Origin: Chloroflexota bacterium
GTDB lineage: Bacteria > Chloroflexota > Ktedonobacteria > Ktedonobacterales > Ktedonobacteraceae
Assembly: GCA_902812455.1 (NCBI GenBank)
Contig: CADDZH010000148.1
Span: 1-9,198 of the forward strand
Direction of reading: 5' to 3'
Length of the DNA stretch: 9,198 bases
Part shown: positions 1 to 6,086 of the stretch, in pieces
Layout: each line of letters begins with the position of its first letter
Position numbering within the stretch: the first letter of the stretch is position 1
Notes under the pieces: model-generated
What the model saw: the letters and a program-made list of their open reading frames with translations, nothing else
What the model was told of the DNA's origin: nothing
Databases searched by the model: none
Translations under genes and position numbers: made by a program

Positions 1-224
1 AGGGCTTTGCTTACTTTCAGGCGCAGTGCTTCCCGTTCTATAGGGGATACATCTGGTCTCCAGATAGACACACGGCCCGATGCCTGCTCTGCGGCACACA
101 GTTTCCAGGAGGGCTGCGAGCTCTCTGCTAACAGCTCAACATCATCGAGCAGCAAGGAAGGCAGCCGCACGCCCCACACTGCCTCGACATGCAAACGCAG
201 CAACGTTCGACCAGGTGCTTCCAT
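1..224 (-). CDS. Hypothetical protein, N-terminal part (gene runs off the left edge)
   Basis: An ATG at 224 on the minus strand opens 74 codons without a stop down to the window edge. It is preceded by AAAGGAG four bases upstream of the start, a good ribosome-binding site. The visible protein begins MEAPGRTLLRLHVEAVWG and contains the segments SWKLCAAEQ and GRVSIWRPDV. These Trp/Arg/Asp-containing stretches look like real protein rather than an out-of-frame shadow. I do not recognise a family and see no signal peptide or membrane segment in this part. It lies downstream of the frameshifted gene at 358-769 on the same strand, but a terminator-like hairpin separates them, so it may have its own promoter. 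The plus-strand open frame at 7-330 overlaps it and is taken to be its shadow. The call as a gene rests on the ribosome-binding site and the open frame; its function is unknown. Confidence 0.6.
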   Translation of the reverse strand, partial: MEAPGRTLLRLHVEAVWGVRLPSLLLDDVELLAESSQPSWKLCAAEQASGRVSIWRPDVSPIEREALRLKVSKA

Positions 225-301
225 GACACTCCTTTCTCAACATGGTGTCTACGGTGAAGGGAAACGAACTGCGAAAAAGCTTGTGGAGGGATCGGTTGGC
301 G

Positions 302-334
302 CAAAGAAACTCTCACACATGGGGATGTGAGAGT
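302..334 (-). terminator. Rho-independent terminator after the His-rich gene
   Basis: A perfect 9-bp stem, ACTCTCACA (309-317) against TGTGAGAGT (326-334), has an 8-base loop. On the minus strand it is followed by TTCTTTG (308-302). It starts about 23 bases past the stop codon of the gene at 358-769, the expected place for a terminator. The U-tract is interrupted, so termination may be partial. On the plus strand the stem is not followed by a T-run, so it should act on the minus strand only. Confidence 0.65.
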
Positions 335-357
335 ATGCTCTGGGAGAAAAAGGAAGG

Positions 358-769
358 CTAACAGAGGGATAGCTCGAAGATGACTCGCTCTCTCTTGCTC
401 TGCACGGCAGCCTTTTGCGCCTGGCAACGGTTCCACTCGCTTTGCAGCCGATCGCGCTCCTGCATGAGCCGCCTGCGTTCATAGTGGAAGTTCTGCGAAA
501 GAGCGGTGCGCCCGCCGGCCAGGATCACGCTGATGGACACGATACCCTTTTGCCCGTTCAACTGCTGCTCTGCTCGCTGTAGAGTCTGGGCATCGGCGAC
601 CAGGGTCCTGTTCCCAGGCAAGCAATTCATCCAGCTCGTCGGCCAGTTCTTGCTGGCGTCTGAGCAGGTACTCGCGATGGCTATTGGATGAGGGCGAGTT
701 CCCGTATGAATGATGACGATGGTGCTGCCCGTTTCGCTGATGGTGGTGGTGGTGGTTGTGCTGTGTCAT
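358..769 (-). pseudogene. His-rich coiled-coil small protein, apparently frameshifted
   Basis: On the minus strand an ATG at 769 is preceded by AAAGGAG with a seven-base gap, a strong ribosome-binding site. The first frame gives a His-rich N-terminus (residues 4-20 hold eleven His), then a helical charged stretch, YLLRRQQELADELDELLAWEQ. After that it turns into Arg/Pro/Ser-rich nonsense and stops at 479. The frame shifted by one base takes over sensibly from about 605, with LVADAQTLQRAEQQLNGQ, a short strand-like part (GIVSISVILAGGR), and a long helical charged tail ending at a TAG at 358-360. Joined by skipping one base near 600-625, they give about 135 residues: His-rich leader, helix, hydrophobic strand, coiled coil. 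Both frames are open across the joint, so its exact position cannot be fixed. It may be a disrupted gene, a sequencing error or, less likely, programmed frameshifting. I do not recognise the family; the His cluster could bind metal. Confidence 0.6.
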
Positions 770-871
770 ATGAGGTCTCCTTTGTCTGTGTGCGTAGGGT
801 CTTCCTCACACCCCTGGAAAGGGGAAGGAAAGGAACGCCGGGGACAGCACAGGACAGAATCCCCCTCACTC

Positions 872-889
872 ATGTACAGTGGTGTACAT
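872..889. promoter_or_regulatory. 18-bp perfect palindrome, candidate operator
   Basis: ATGTACA-GTGG-TGTACAT: two perfect 7-base arms with a 4-base centre. It lies 103 bp upstream of the start codon of the minus-strand gene at 769, within its likely promoter zone. The size and symmetry fit the binding site of a dimeric repressor. The ATGT...ACAT ends recall PadR-type sites, but the spacing is 10 rather than the usual 8, so no family is assigned. I found no convincing -35/-10 pair next to it. An RNA hairpin is the other reading, but no T-run follows on either strand. Confidence 0.4.
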
Positions 890-1280
890 CAGCACAACAC
901 CTTAAATGTGTGAGTATTCAGGTTGTTTCTTCTCTCTTTGCTGGTGCCTCCTTTCTCCGCTTCCAGGTGAGCGATAAAGACCAACGATACCAATATGCTC
1001 CAAGAGGACGCCCGGCGAAAACATGCTACCGGTGAAGCACGACGAGAACGCGTTACAACGATGATGCCGGTACCCTGTTCTGGCTCCCAGGCGACACACC
1101 TCATCGCCTGGAAAGTCGAGGGCGGATACACCCATTCCCTCATCTCGTGTCATCCCCGGCGAGCAAGCTCAAGCACACGGGATAGGGGAGAGATGGTCCC
1201 CATCTTTGGCCCCCGGCGAGGACCTCGGCGACGGGAGGACCCCGGCAGATGAGCCGGTCTGTCTGGTTTTCGTGAAAGCC
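890..1280. other. Stretch without a recognisable gene
   Basis: Open frames on both strands here are short, lack ribosome-binding sites at their starts and give Arg/Ser/Pro-rich translations typical of non-coding GC-rich DNA. What can be seen is an 8-bp inverted repeat at 1087-1111 (see separate entry), a direct repeat of CCCCGGCGAG at 1154-1163 and 1211-1220, and two copies of GAGGACC within 1217-1241. A minus-strand AAAGGAGG near 945-955 has no start codon at a useful distance. Confidence 0.5.
1087..1111. repeat. Inverted repeat (8-bp arms, 9-base loop)
   Basis: CCAGGCGA (1087-1094) and TCGCCTGG (1104-1111) are perfect reverse complements around a 9-base loop. No T-run follows on either strand, so it is not a simple terminator. 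It could form a short RNA or DNA hairpin; its function is unknown and chance is possible in GC-rich sequence. Confidence 0.4.
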
Positions 1281-1283
1281 AGA

Positions 1284-1325
1284 AAACATGTTCATGTATC
1301 AACATATAGCATGGAACATTTTTTC
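1284..1325. terminator. Bidirectional Rho-independent terminator-like hairpin
   Basis: ATGTTCATG (1288-1296) pairs with CATGGAACAT (1310-1319) apart from one bulged G. Six T follow (1319-1324) on the plus strand, and the A-run at 1284-1287 supplies a T-run for the minus strand. The loop is 13 bases. It lies upstream of the sugar operon and would insulate it from read-through in either direction. A weaker hairpin, CTGGTTTTC / GAAAGCCAG, precedes it at 1263-1282. Confidence 0.5.
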
Positions 1326-1330
1326 GTGTC

Positions 1331-1342
1331 AAGGAGGTGATC
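1331..1342 (+). promoter_or_regulatory. Orphan, very strong Shine-Dalgarno sequence
   Basis: AAGGAGGTGATC is complementary over 12 bases to the conserved 3' end of bacterial 16S rRNA, far longer than needed. The only start in reach is a TTG at 1350, opening 83 codons to a TAA at 1599-1601. That translation begins MAVLGVISRTADQ and is not recognised. The same frame then stays open from 1602 to the TAA at 1818-1820, which covers the MFS-like remnant. It may be the leader of a decayed gene or a chance match. Confidence 0.35.
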
Positions 1343-1607
1343 GCCAGAATTGGCGGTTTTGGGGGTCATCTCACGCACAGCGGATCAGGCAATTTTTCGT
1401 GTCGTTCGGCTTCTGAAGCCAATCCGTGATTCAAGTTCGCGGCGGTCGTGGTCGCGCGATATCAATGAGGGAAGGCCAATCACGTTTTGCACGTCTTACC
1501 CGTTTTTGGGCGGCGCCGGTTGCAACCAAAAAAGTGATTCATACAATGGCCTGTGGAGAGGATTGGTAATGCAAATTGGTCATGGTTCCCTTCTTTACTA
1601 ATCACTG

Positions 1608-1820
1608 TTGCCACACCTCTTTGCGCGCTACGTGCAAACTTGGCCCGCTTACGCCAATGATTCCTGCGGCTCCTTCCTTTTTGTTTGTTTCGTCACACAA
1701 TCCGGTTCCAAGACCTGGATGGTTCTCATCAACTTCTTTGCAATCTTGGCCGCTTTGGGCCTCAGCCCTTTCTTCCAGTGCTTGACAGAGTTGTTCCCGA
1801 CCTCCTTACGTTACATATAA
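1608..1820 (+). pseudogene. MFS transporter remnant (C-terminal fragment)
   Basis: The plus-strand frame over these bases encodes about 70 residues with two hydrophobic stretches. The second, beginning WMVLINFFAILAALGLSP, is followed by ELFPTSLRY. In sugar and metabolite:proton symporters of the major facilitator superfamily a membrane helix followed by E-L-F-P-T-x-x-R is a hallmark of the region before the last helices. An intact transporter has about 400-450 residues; here no upstream helices precede it in frame, and a stop follows the motif at once. There is no ribosome-binding site or good start at 1608, and an in-frame TAA sits just upstream at 1599-1601. I read it as the debris of a transporter gene next to the sugar operon. 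The identification rests on one motif and hydrophobicity only. Confidence 0.4.
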
Positions 1821-1841
1821 ACAATCTCACCCGTCTCCCCC

Positions 1842-1870
1842 TTGACTTATCACTTCTCGTCGATTAATAT
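1842..1870 (+). promoter_or_regulatory. Sigma70-type promoter of the sugar operon
   Basis: TTGACT (1842-1847) and TAATAT (1865-1870) are separated by exactly 17 bp; the -35 matches consensus at 5 of 6 positions and the -10 at 4 of 6. Transcription would start near 1877, giving a leader of about 34 bases before the ATG at 1911. The -10 lies inside an AT-rich palindrome, which suits repression by the ROK protein encoded directly downstream. Confidence 0.6.
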
Positions 1871-1894
1871 TAATATATCAACTTAATTAATTAA
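1863..1894. promoter_or_regulatory. Two AT-rich palindromes, candidate operator for the ROK repressor
   Basis: ATTAATATTAAT (1863-1874) and TTAATTAATTAA (1883-1894) are each perfect 12-bp palindromes. Their centres are 20 bp apart, about two helical turns, so dimers on both could sit on the same face. The first covers the -10 box and the second follows the predicted start point. ROK repressors such as XylR, NagC and Mlc bind AT-rich inverted repeats and often control their own genes. The pairing of this site with this protein is inference; AT-rich DNA yields such palindromes easily. Confidence 0.45.
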
Positions 1895-1910
1895 TAGGGT
1901 GAGAGCAGCC

Positions 1911-3122
1911 ATGACTACAGTCTTTTCGCGGCAGGGGATGCGCGAGGTGAATTCCGAGCAGGTTCTCCGTGCCATTCTCCGTGAAGGGCCGATGGCTCGT
2001 GTCGATCTGGCGCGCCATGTTGGTCTAACAACGGCAGCGATCAGCAATATCACTCGCGAACTAATTGAGGGCGGTCTCCTGTGTGAGATAGGGACGGCAC
2101 GCGGTCACCGTGTTGGTGCAAATAGCATCCTGCTTGATTTTCCTGAACAAGGGATTGTTCTCGGCGTGGTCCATCAAGGGGTCAGCGCCTTGCGTGTTGC
2201 CTTGAGTACCTTGCGTGGTCGCATCATTGCTCGCCGCTTGATCCCGACTCCTGAGCGCTACTCTGCTGAGTGGGCTGTCGAGGCAATCATCCAGGCGCTC
2301 GGTGAATTGTTGTCCGCTCATGGCTACAGGGAAGATCGGTTGATTGCGATGGGAGTCGGATTGGTCGGCCTCATCGATAGCAGCCAGGGTATCGTCAAAC
2401 GCGCGCCGAGTATGGGGTGGGAAAATGTACCCATACGCGACATGCTTGAGCGGCGGCTCAAGTGTCCCATTGCCATCGAGAACAACGTGCGTGCGATGGC
2501 CCTGGGAGAAGTTCTGCTGGGTGCTGGTCAGAACTGGCCTGACTTTGCTTTTGTGTATGTTGGTACCGGTATCGGCTCCGGCCTGATCATCAACGGGCGG
2601 CTCTACCGCGGCTCCCATGGTGGCGCTGGTGAAATCGGGCACATCACTGTCGATCCCAATGGAGAACAATGTTCGTGTGGTAACCAGGGCTGCCTGGAAA
2701 CCATCGCAGCAGAGCCGGCAATCCTGCGTAGCGCTCGCCTGCATGGAATCGTTCTTGATGCCACTGATGGCGGCACGAAAGATGCGGTACGCCGGCTTGC
2801 TCTCTTAGCCCGACAAGGCGATGAGACCGCTCGCGCCATTGTCACCACTTGCGGTGAATTTCTTGGGCTCGCGCTGGCGACGCTTGTGGATATTCTTAAT
2901 TCCAGTCGCATCGTTTTACATGGCGCGATTACACAGGCGGGGGATATTTTTTTCTCGTCTGTAGAACAAACTTTGCAACGCCGGGCCTTTCTTAGCAGGG
3001 ATGAAACTGTCGCATTAGCTCTGCCGACCTTTGGCGATGACGCTGGGCTGGTGGGTGCAGCAGCTGTTGCCCTCGATACATTTATTCTCAATGGTTTGCT
3101 GAAAGCAGGAATTGTCCCATGA
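1911..3122 (+). CDS. ROK-family transcriptional repressor (NagC/XylR type)
   Basis: A 403-residue regulator that should bind operator DNA through an N-terminal winged helix and release it on binding a sugar or sugar phosphate. The helix-turn-helix lies at about residues 29-56 (ARVDLARHVGLTTAAISNIT). The ROK domain follows, with GTGIGSG at 218-224 and the zinc site GEIGH...CSCGNQGC (H244, C254, C256, C261). The kinase DxGGT phosphate loop is degenerate (GVVHQGVSALRV, 85-96) and the catalytic Asp of the kinase END motif is Asn (ENN, 190-192), so this is a sensor, not a sugar kinase. I chose ATG 1911, which has GGTGAG/GAGAG upstream, over the in-frame GTG at 1899, which has none. Its stop overlaps the next start (ATGA), so it is co-translated with the isomerase, and palindromes over its promoter suggest autoregulation. 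The family is certain; the inducer is unknown. Confidence 0.93.
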   Translation: MTTVFSRQGMREVNSEQVLRAILREGPMARVDLARHVGLTTAAISNITRELIEGGLLCEIGTARGHRVGANSILLDFPEQGIVLGVVHQGVSALRVALSTLRGRIIARRLIPTPERYSAEWAVEAIIQALGELLSAHGYREDRLIAMGVGLVGLIDSSQGIVKRAPSMGWENVPIRDMLERRLKCPIAIENNVRAMALGEVLLGAGQNWPDFAFVYVGTGIGSGLIINGRLYRGSHGGAGEIGHITVDPNGEQCSCGNQGCLETIAAEPAILRSARLHGIVLDATDGGTKDAVRRLALLARQGDETARAIVTTCGEFLGLALATLVDILNSSRIVLHGAITQAGDIFFSSVEQTLQRRAFLSRDETVALALPTFGDDAGLVGAAAVALDTFILNGLLKAGIVP

Positions 3123-4504
3123 TATCAACATACAGCAATCAACGCGAGGCACTCACCCCAACCATCGGTTTTGCCTCTGTGGCACGGCCAACGTTTGCAG
3201 TGGATTATGCCAGAGAAGCGGCGGTACAGGCTTTCGCTGCTCTCTCGCAGTTGGGCTGGCCTGTCGTGGGTAAGCCAGGCCTGCTCATGGATGCCGAGTC
3301 CGCTCGCGAGGCAGCCACTGCCCTACGCGCACAATCGCTGGATTTGCTTGTCATCGTCTGCGCAACCTTCAGCGATGCGAGCATGGCCGTTGCATTGTCC
3401 TCGCATATTGATGCTCCGGTTTGCCTGTGGGCATTGCGCGAGCCAGGGTCGCCTGGCGATCGGCTGTGGCTTAACTCGCTGTGTGGGGTCAATATCACAT
3501 CTCACGCGTTGCAAAGGACCGGCCACATTATCCAGTATATCTACGGTAATCCCGGCGAACCGGAGCTGCTGGCTCCTCTCGCAGCCTTTGCTCGCGCCTC
3601 CGCCACCCGTAACCGCCTGCGCAGTAGCCGTATCGGGTTGGTAGGCCAGGCCCCGACAGGTTTCTATGGCTGCCAGTTTGACGAGCTTGAACTGGCAAAG
3701 GTCATTGGCACGAGCGTACTGCGCATCGACCTCAATAGCGTCTTCACGGCAGCTAGCGAGTCGCCTCCGTCTGCCGTCGAGGCTGCCATCAGTTCGACCG
3801 CCGAGCGATCACCCAGCCTGCGCCTGTTAGAAAAGGAGCGACCCGTCGAGGTGCAGCGCTTCGGGGAAGCATATGTTGTTTTACGGGAATACTTGCGAAC
3901 GCAGCAGTTGGATGCCCTGGCCGTGCGCTGCTGGCCGGAGTTCCCGCAGCAATTCGGCTTGATGCCCTGTGCGGTGCTGGGCCGATTAGCTGATGACGGT
4001 TTTGTCTGCGCGTGCGAGGCCGATATGCACGGAGCCGTGACGCTCCTCGCGCTACAGTGGCTGAGCGGAGCCGCGCCGCTGCTGGCAGACGTGGTGGCAA
4101 TGGATGCGGCGGCCAATACCGTCTCGCTCTGGCACTGTGGCAACGCTCCCGCCTGTCTTGTGCGTGAAGGCGAGGAGCCGATTTTAACCGTTCACTGCAA
4201 TCGCCGCATTGGTGTTGCGGGCAATTTCGCCATTCGACCCGGCCCAGCGACATTAGCGCGCCTGGGTGTAGGGCCACAAGGGTACCGCTTGCTCGCCGTC
4301 GATGGCGAGATCCTTGATGAACCGGCCAATCGCTTCATGGGCAACACGGCACTCTTTCATCCTCATGGTGAGGCACAGCAACTTCTCAATACCATCATCA
4401 TGGATGGGTGGGAACATCATGTCGCTATCACTGCAGGTCATATCGTCGCAGAACTGAGCGCTCTTGCTCGTTTGCTGGGCATAGAAGCAGTCAATGTGCG
4501 CTAG
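3119..4504 (+). CDS. L-fucose isomerase-like sugar isomerase
   Basis: A 461-residue cytoplasmic protein of the L-fucose/L-arabinose isomerase superfamily, metal-dependent aldose-ketose isomerases. The N-terminal half has Rossmann-like parts (LDLLVIVCATF, 74-84) and GFYGCQFDELEL (181-192), a pattern common in FucI-like proteins. The C-terminal half holds CWPEF (271-275), GFVCACEADMHGA (294-306), LWHCG (337-341) and WEHHVAITAGH (431-441). By comparison with FucI (Glu337, Asp361, His528) I expect E274, D302 and a His of the 433-434 pair to bind Mn2+; this is my reading without an alignment. It is shorter than E. coli FucI (about 590 residues), as are many uncharacterised homologues. Its start overlaps the ROK stop by 4 nt. 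Placed with a sugar importer and a transaldolase, it probably makes the ketose that the latter cleaves. Sulfoquinovose isomerase is one candidate role; the true substrate is not shown. Confidence 0.8.
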   Translation: MISTYSNQREALTPTIGFASVARPTFAVDYAREAAVQAFAALSQLGWPVVGKPGLLMDAESAREAATALRAQSLDLLVIVCATFSDASMAVALSSHIDAPVCLWALREPGSPGDRLWLNSLCGVNITSHALQRTGHIIQYIYGNPGEPELLAPLAAFARASATRNRLRSSRIGLVGQAPTGFYGCQFDELELAKVIGTSVLRIDLNSVFTAASESPPSAVEAAISSTAERSPSLRLLEKERPVEVQRFGEAYVVLREYLRTQQLDALAVRCWPEFPQQFGLMPCAVLGRLADDGFVCACEADMHGAVTLLALQWLSGAAPLLADVVAMDAAANTVSLWHCGNAPACLVREGEEPILTVHCNRRIGVAGNFAIRPGPATLARLGVGPQGYRLLAVDGEILDEPANRFMGNTALFHPHGEAQQLLNTIIMDGWEHHVAITAGHIVAELSALARLLGIEAVNVR

Positions 4505-4532
4505 CCGCCTTGTAGCGTGTTGATACTATCTT

Positions 4533-4561
4533 TTGAGTCGTTACCTTATTTACGCTTTATT
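4533..4561 (+). promoter_or_regulatory. Weak candidate promoter before the transporter genes
   Basis: The 80-bp gap between the isomerase and the binding-protein gene is AT-richer than its surroundings. TTGAGT (4533-4538) and TTTATT (4556-4561) lie 17 bp apart, each matching consensus at 4 of 6 positions. Transcription from it would begin almost at the ribosome-binding site, giving a leader under 20 bases. It could raise expression of the transporter above that of the regulator, but this is a weak match. No terminator-like hairpin is seen in the gap. Confidence 0.25.
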
Positions 4562-4584
4562 GACAGGAGAAAGGCAGGAACTTC

Positions 4585-5976
4585 ATGAGTCTCCAGGACG
4601 ATGCACACAATTCTCTTCCCGATCGGTCTCCAGAAGGAAACACCCTGGCGGACCTGACAACAGAGTTGACCACGGGCAAGATATCGCGCCGCACGTTCAT
4701 CAATAAGGGTGTGGCGGCCGGTATCAGCCTGACGGCCCTCGGCTCTGTCCTCGCCGCTTGCGGAGGATCCGGCGGTTCGAGTTCGAGCGGCCCCGTCACT
4801 ATTCAGTATGCCGCGCTGGTGGATAACACCGGCGAACAAACGGCGGAAATCAACAAGTTCAATCAGATGAACGCCGGCAAGATCAAGGTCCAGTACGTGC
4901 AATTGCCCCCGATAGCCACCGACCAGTACAGCAAGTTTGTCACGGCCTTTCAGTCGGGGTCTGCTACGCCCGATGTGGTGCATATCGATGTGACCTGGCC
5001 GGCGCAGTTTGCGACGCCCGGCTGGCTGGCTCCACTTGACCAGTATGTGAGCAGCAGCTACCTCAGCCAGTTCTGGCCGAGCGCTGCCAGTGTTGGCAAG
5101 GTGAATGGCCATGTCTACGGCATCCAGCGCTACATGGATATCGGCATGCTCTATTACCGCACCGACCTCGTGCAGAAGTATGGCGGTGGCACACCCCCGC
5201 AGACGCGCGACGACATGCAGGCAATGGCGACAAAAATTCTGGCCGGCGAAGCAGGGAACGGTGTCAAGTACGGCTACCTCTTGCCGGGCAAGAAGATCGA
5301 AGCCATCGTCGATGAATGGCTCGAGTTCATCTGGGGCGCAGGCGGCAATATCGGCCAGCCTGGGAACCTGAACGTGAGTGGCTCCACCCAGGTCGCGGCA
5401 CTGCAATACATGCACGATCTGATCTACACGCTGAAACTGGCCCCATCAGGTACCGATACCTATGATACCAACGCGATCCTGTCACTCTTTCAAAATGGCC
5501 TGGCCCCCTTTATGCGCAACTGGACGTTTGCCTACGCCCTCGCCAACAATCCCGCCAAGTCAAAGGTGGCCGGAAAAGTCAGCGTGACCACCACGCTTGC
5601 CACTCCTGGCAATAGCGGTCACGGCTGCACCGGCGGATGGGTGCTGGCGATCAATGCGAATTCGCAGCACAAGGACGAGGCCTGGAAATTCATTGATTAC
5701 ATGCTGAGTAAAGACACGCAAACCTCGCTTTCGATGAATGCGGGTCTGGTCTCCAGTCGTCCCGATGTCGTCAACGATCCGGCTGTCCAGGCCAAAGTAC
5801 CCTACTTCAAGCAACTTGCCACCATCCTCAACAGTGGGGACAACCGGCCAAAGCTCGTTCACTATAACCAGTTCACCACGCCGTTGCAGGCCGCCATCAA
5901 TGGCGTTCTCAGCGGGCAAGGATCGGCGGCCAGCGCGCTAAGCGACGTACAATCGCAGGTGAGTTCGCTGACGTAA
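4585..5976 (+). CDS. ABC transporter sugar-binding lipoprotein (family 1)
   Basis: A 463-residue extracytoplasmic solute-binding protein of the MalE-like family 1, which captures a sugar and delivers it to the permeases encoded downstream. The signal region is unusual: about 33 hydrophilic residues, then a twin-arginine-like SRRTFI (34-39), a hydrophobic stretch and a lipobox LAAC ending at C59, followed by a Gly/Ser linker (GGSGGSSSSG). This suggests export through Tat, folded, and lipid anchoring. The mature part has family 1 features: an opening strand with NTGEQTAEINKFNQ, PDVVHIDVTWPAQFA (129-143), GIQRYMDIGMLYYRTDL near 174-190, and late KDEAWKFIDYML. AGGA six bases before the ATG supports the start. 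A 110-bp gap with a hairpin separates it from the first permease, a common arrangement that favours excess binding protein. Aromatic residues in the binding region suit a sugar, but the ligand cannot be told. Confidence 0.92.
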   Translation: MSLQDDAHNSLPDRSPEGNTLADLTTELTTGKISRRTFINKGVAAGISLTALGSVLAACGGSGGSSSSGPVTIQYAALVDNTGEQTAEINKFNQMNAGKIKVQYVQLPPIATDQYSKFVTAFQSGSATPDVVHIDVTWPAQFATPGWLAPLDQYVSSSYLSQFWPSAASVGKVNGHVYGIQRYMDIGMLYYRTDLVQKYGGGTPPQTRDDMQAMATKILAGEAGNGVKYGYLLPGKKIEAIVDEWLEFIWGAGGNIGQPGNLNVSGSTQVAALQYMHDLIYTLKLAPSGTDTYDTNAILSLFQNGLAPFMRNWTFAYALANNPAKSKVAGKVSVTTTLATPGNSGHGCTGGWVLAINANSQHKDEAWKFIDYMLSKDTQTSLSMNAGLVSSRPDVVNDPAVQAKVPYFKQLATILNSGDNRPKLVHYNQFTTPLQAAINGVLSGQGSAASALSDVQSQVSSLT

Positions 5977-5996
5977 TCATGCGGGAGCTCTACCCA

Positions 5997-6039
5997 TTGC
6001 GCCTTGTGCCTGGTAATCAAGCCGGTCTGCAAGGCGCGA
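5997..6039 (+). other. Intergenic hairpin between binding protein and permease genes
   Basis: TTGCGCCTTG (5997-6006) pairs with CAAGGCGCGA (6030-6039) through eight Watson-Crick pairs, one G-T wobble and a closing A-T; the loop is 23 bases. It begins 20 bases after the binding-protein stop. No T-run follows directly, though TCTTTCTC lies at 6050-6057. It may protect the upstream mRNA from 3' decay or cause partial termination, giving more binding protein than permease, as known for malE-malF type operons. Confidence 0.45.
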
Positions 6040-6086
6040 TGGAGCGTATCTTTCTCATATGCCTGTATTCTTCATAAGGAGGGCTT

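Noticed and set aside
7..330. Plus-strand frame of 107 codons at the left edge
   Set aside because: It opposes the minus-strand frame from 224, which has a ribosome-binding site and a more protein-like sequence. The translation is Ser/Thr/Arg-rich and it runs through the terminator hairpin.
1087..1111. Inverted repeat as a terminator
   Set aside because: The stem is not followed by a T-run on either strand.
889..1153. Minus-strand frames of 83-84 codons ending near 889-902
   Set aside because: Two overlapping frames compete, neither has a ribosome-binding site at its start nor a recognisable pattern.
1150..1252. Short GC-rich repeats as a CRISPR or tandem-repeat array
   Set aside because: Only two copies of 7-10 bases at irregular spacing; there are no regular spacers.
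1320..1403. Direct repeat TTTTTCGTGTC at 1320-1330 and 1393-1403 as a mobile-element end
   Set aside because: Eleven bases only, with no transposase frame, target duplication or inverted termini around it.
1899..1910. GTG start for the ROK gene at 1899
   Set aside because: Only AT-rich sequence precedes it with no ribosome-binding site, whereas the ATG at 1911 has GGTGAG/GAGAG upstream.
2061..2744. Minus-strand frame of 227 codons inside the ROK gene
   Set aside because: It lies wholly opposite a certain gene, has no recognisable domain, and arises easily from codon bias in GC-rich DNA.
4546..5415. Minus-strand frame of 289 codons opposite the binding-protein gene
   Set aside because: The opposing gene is certain (signal, lipobox, family features). 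The antisense translation shows no domain and no ribosome-binding site was evident.
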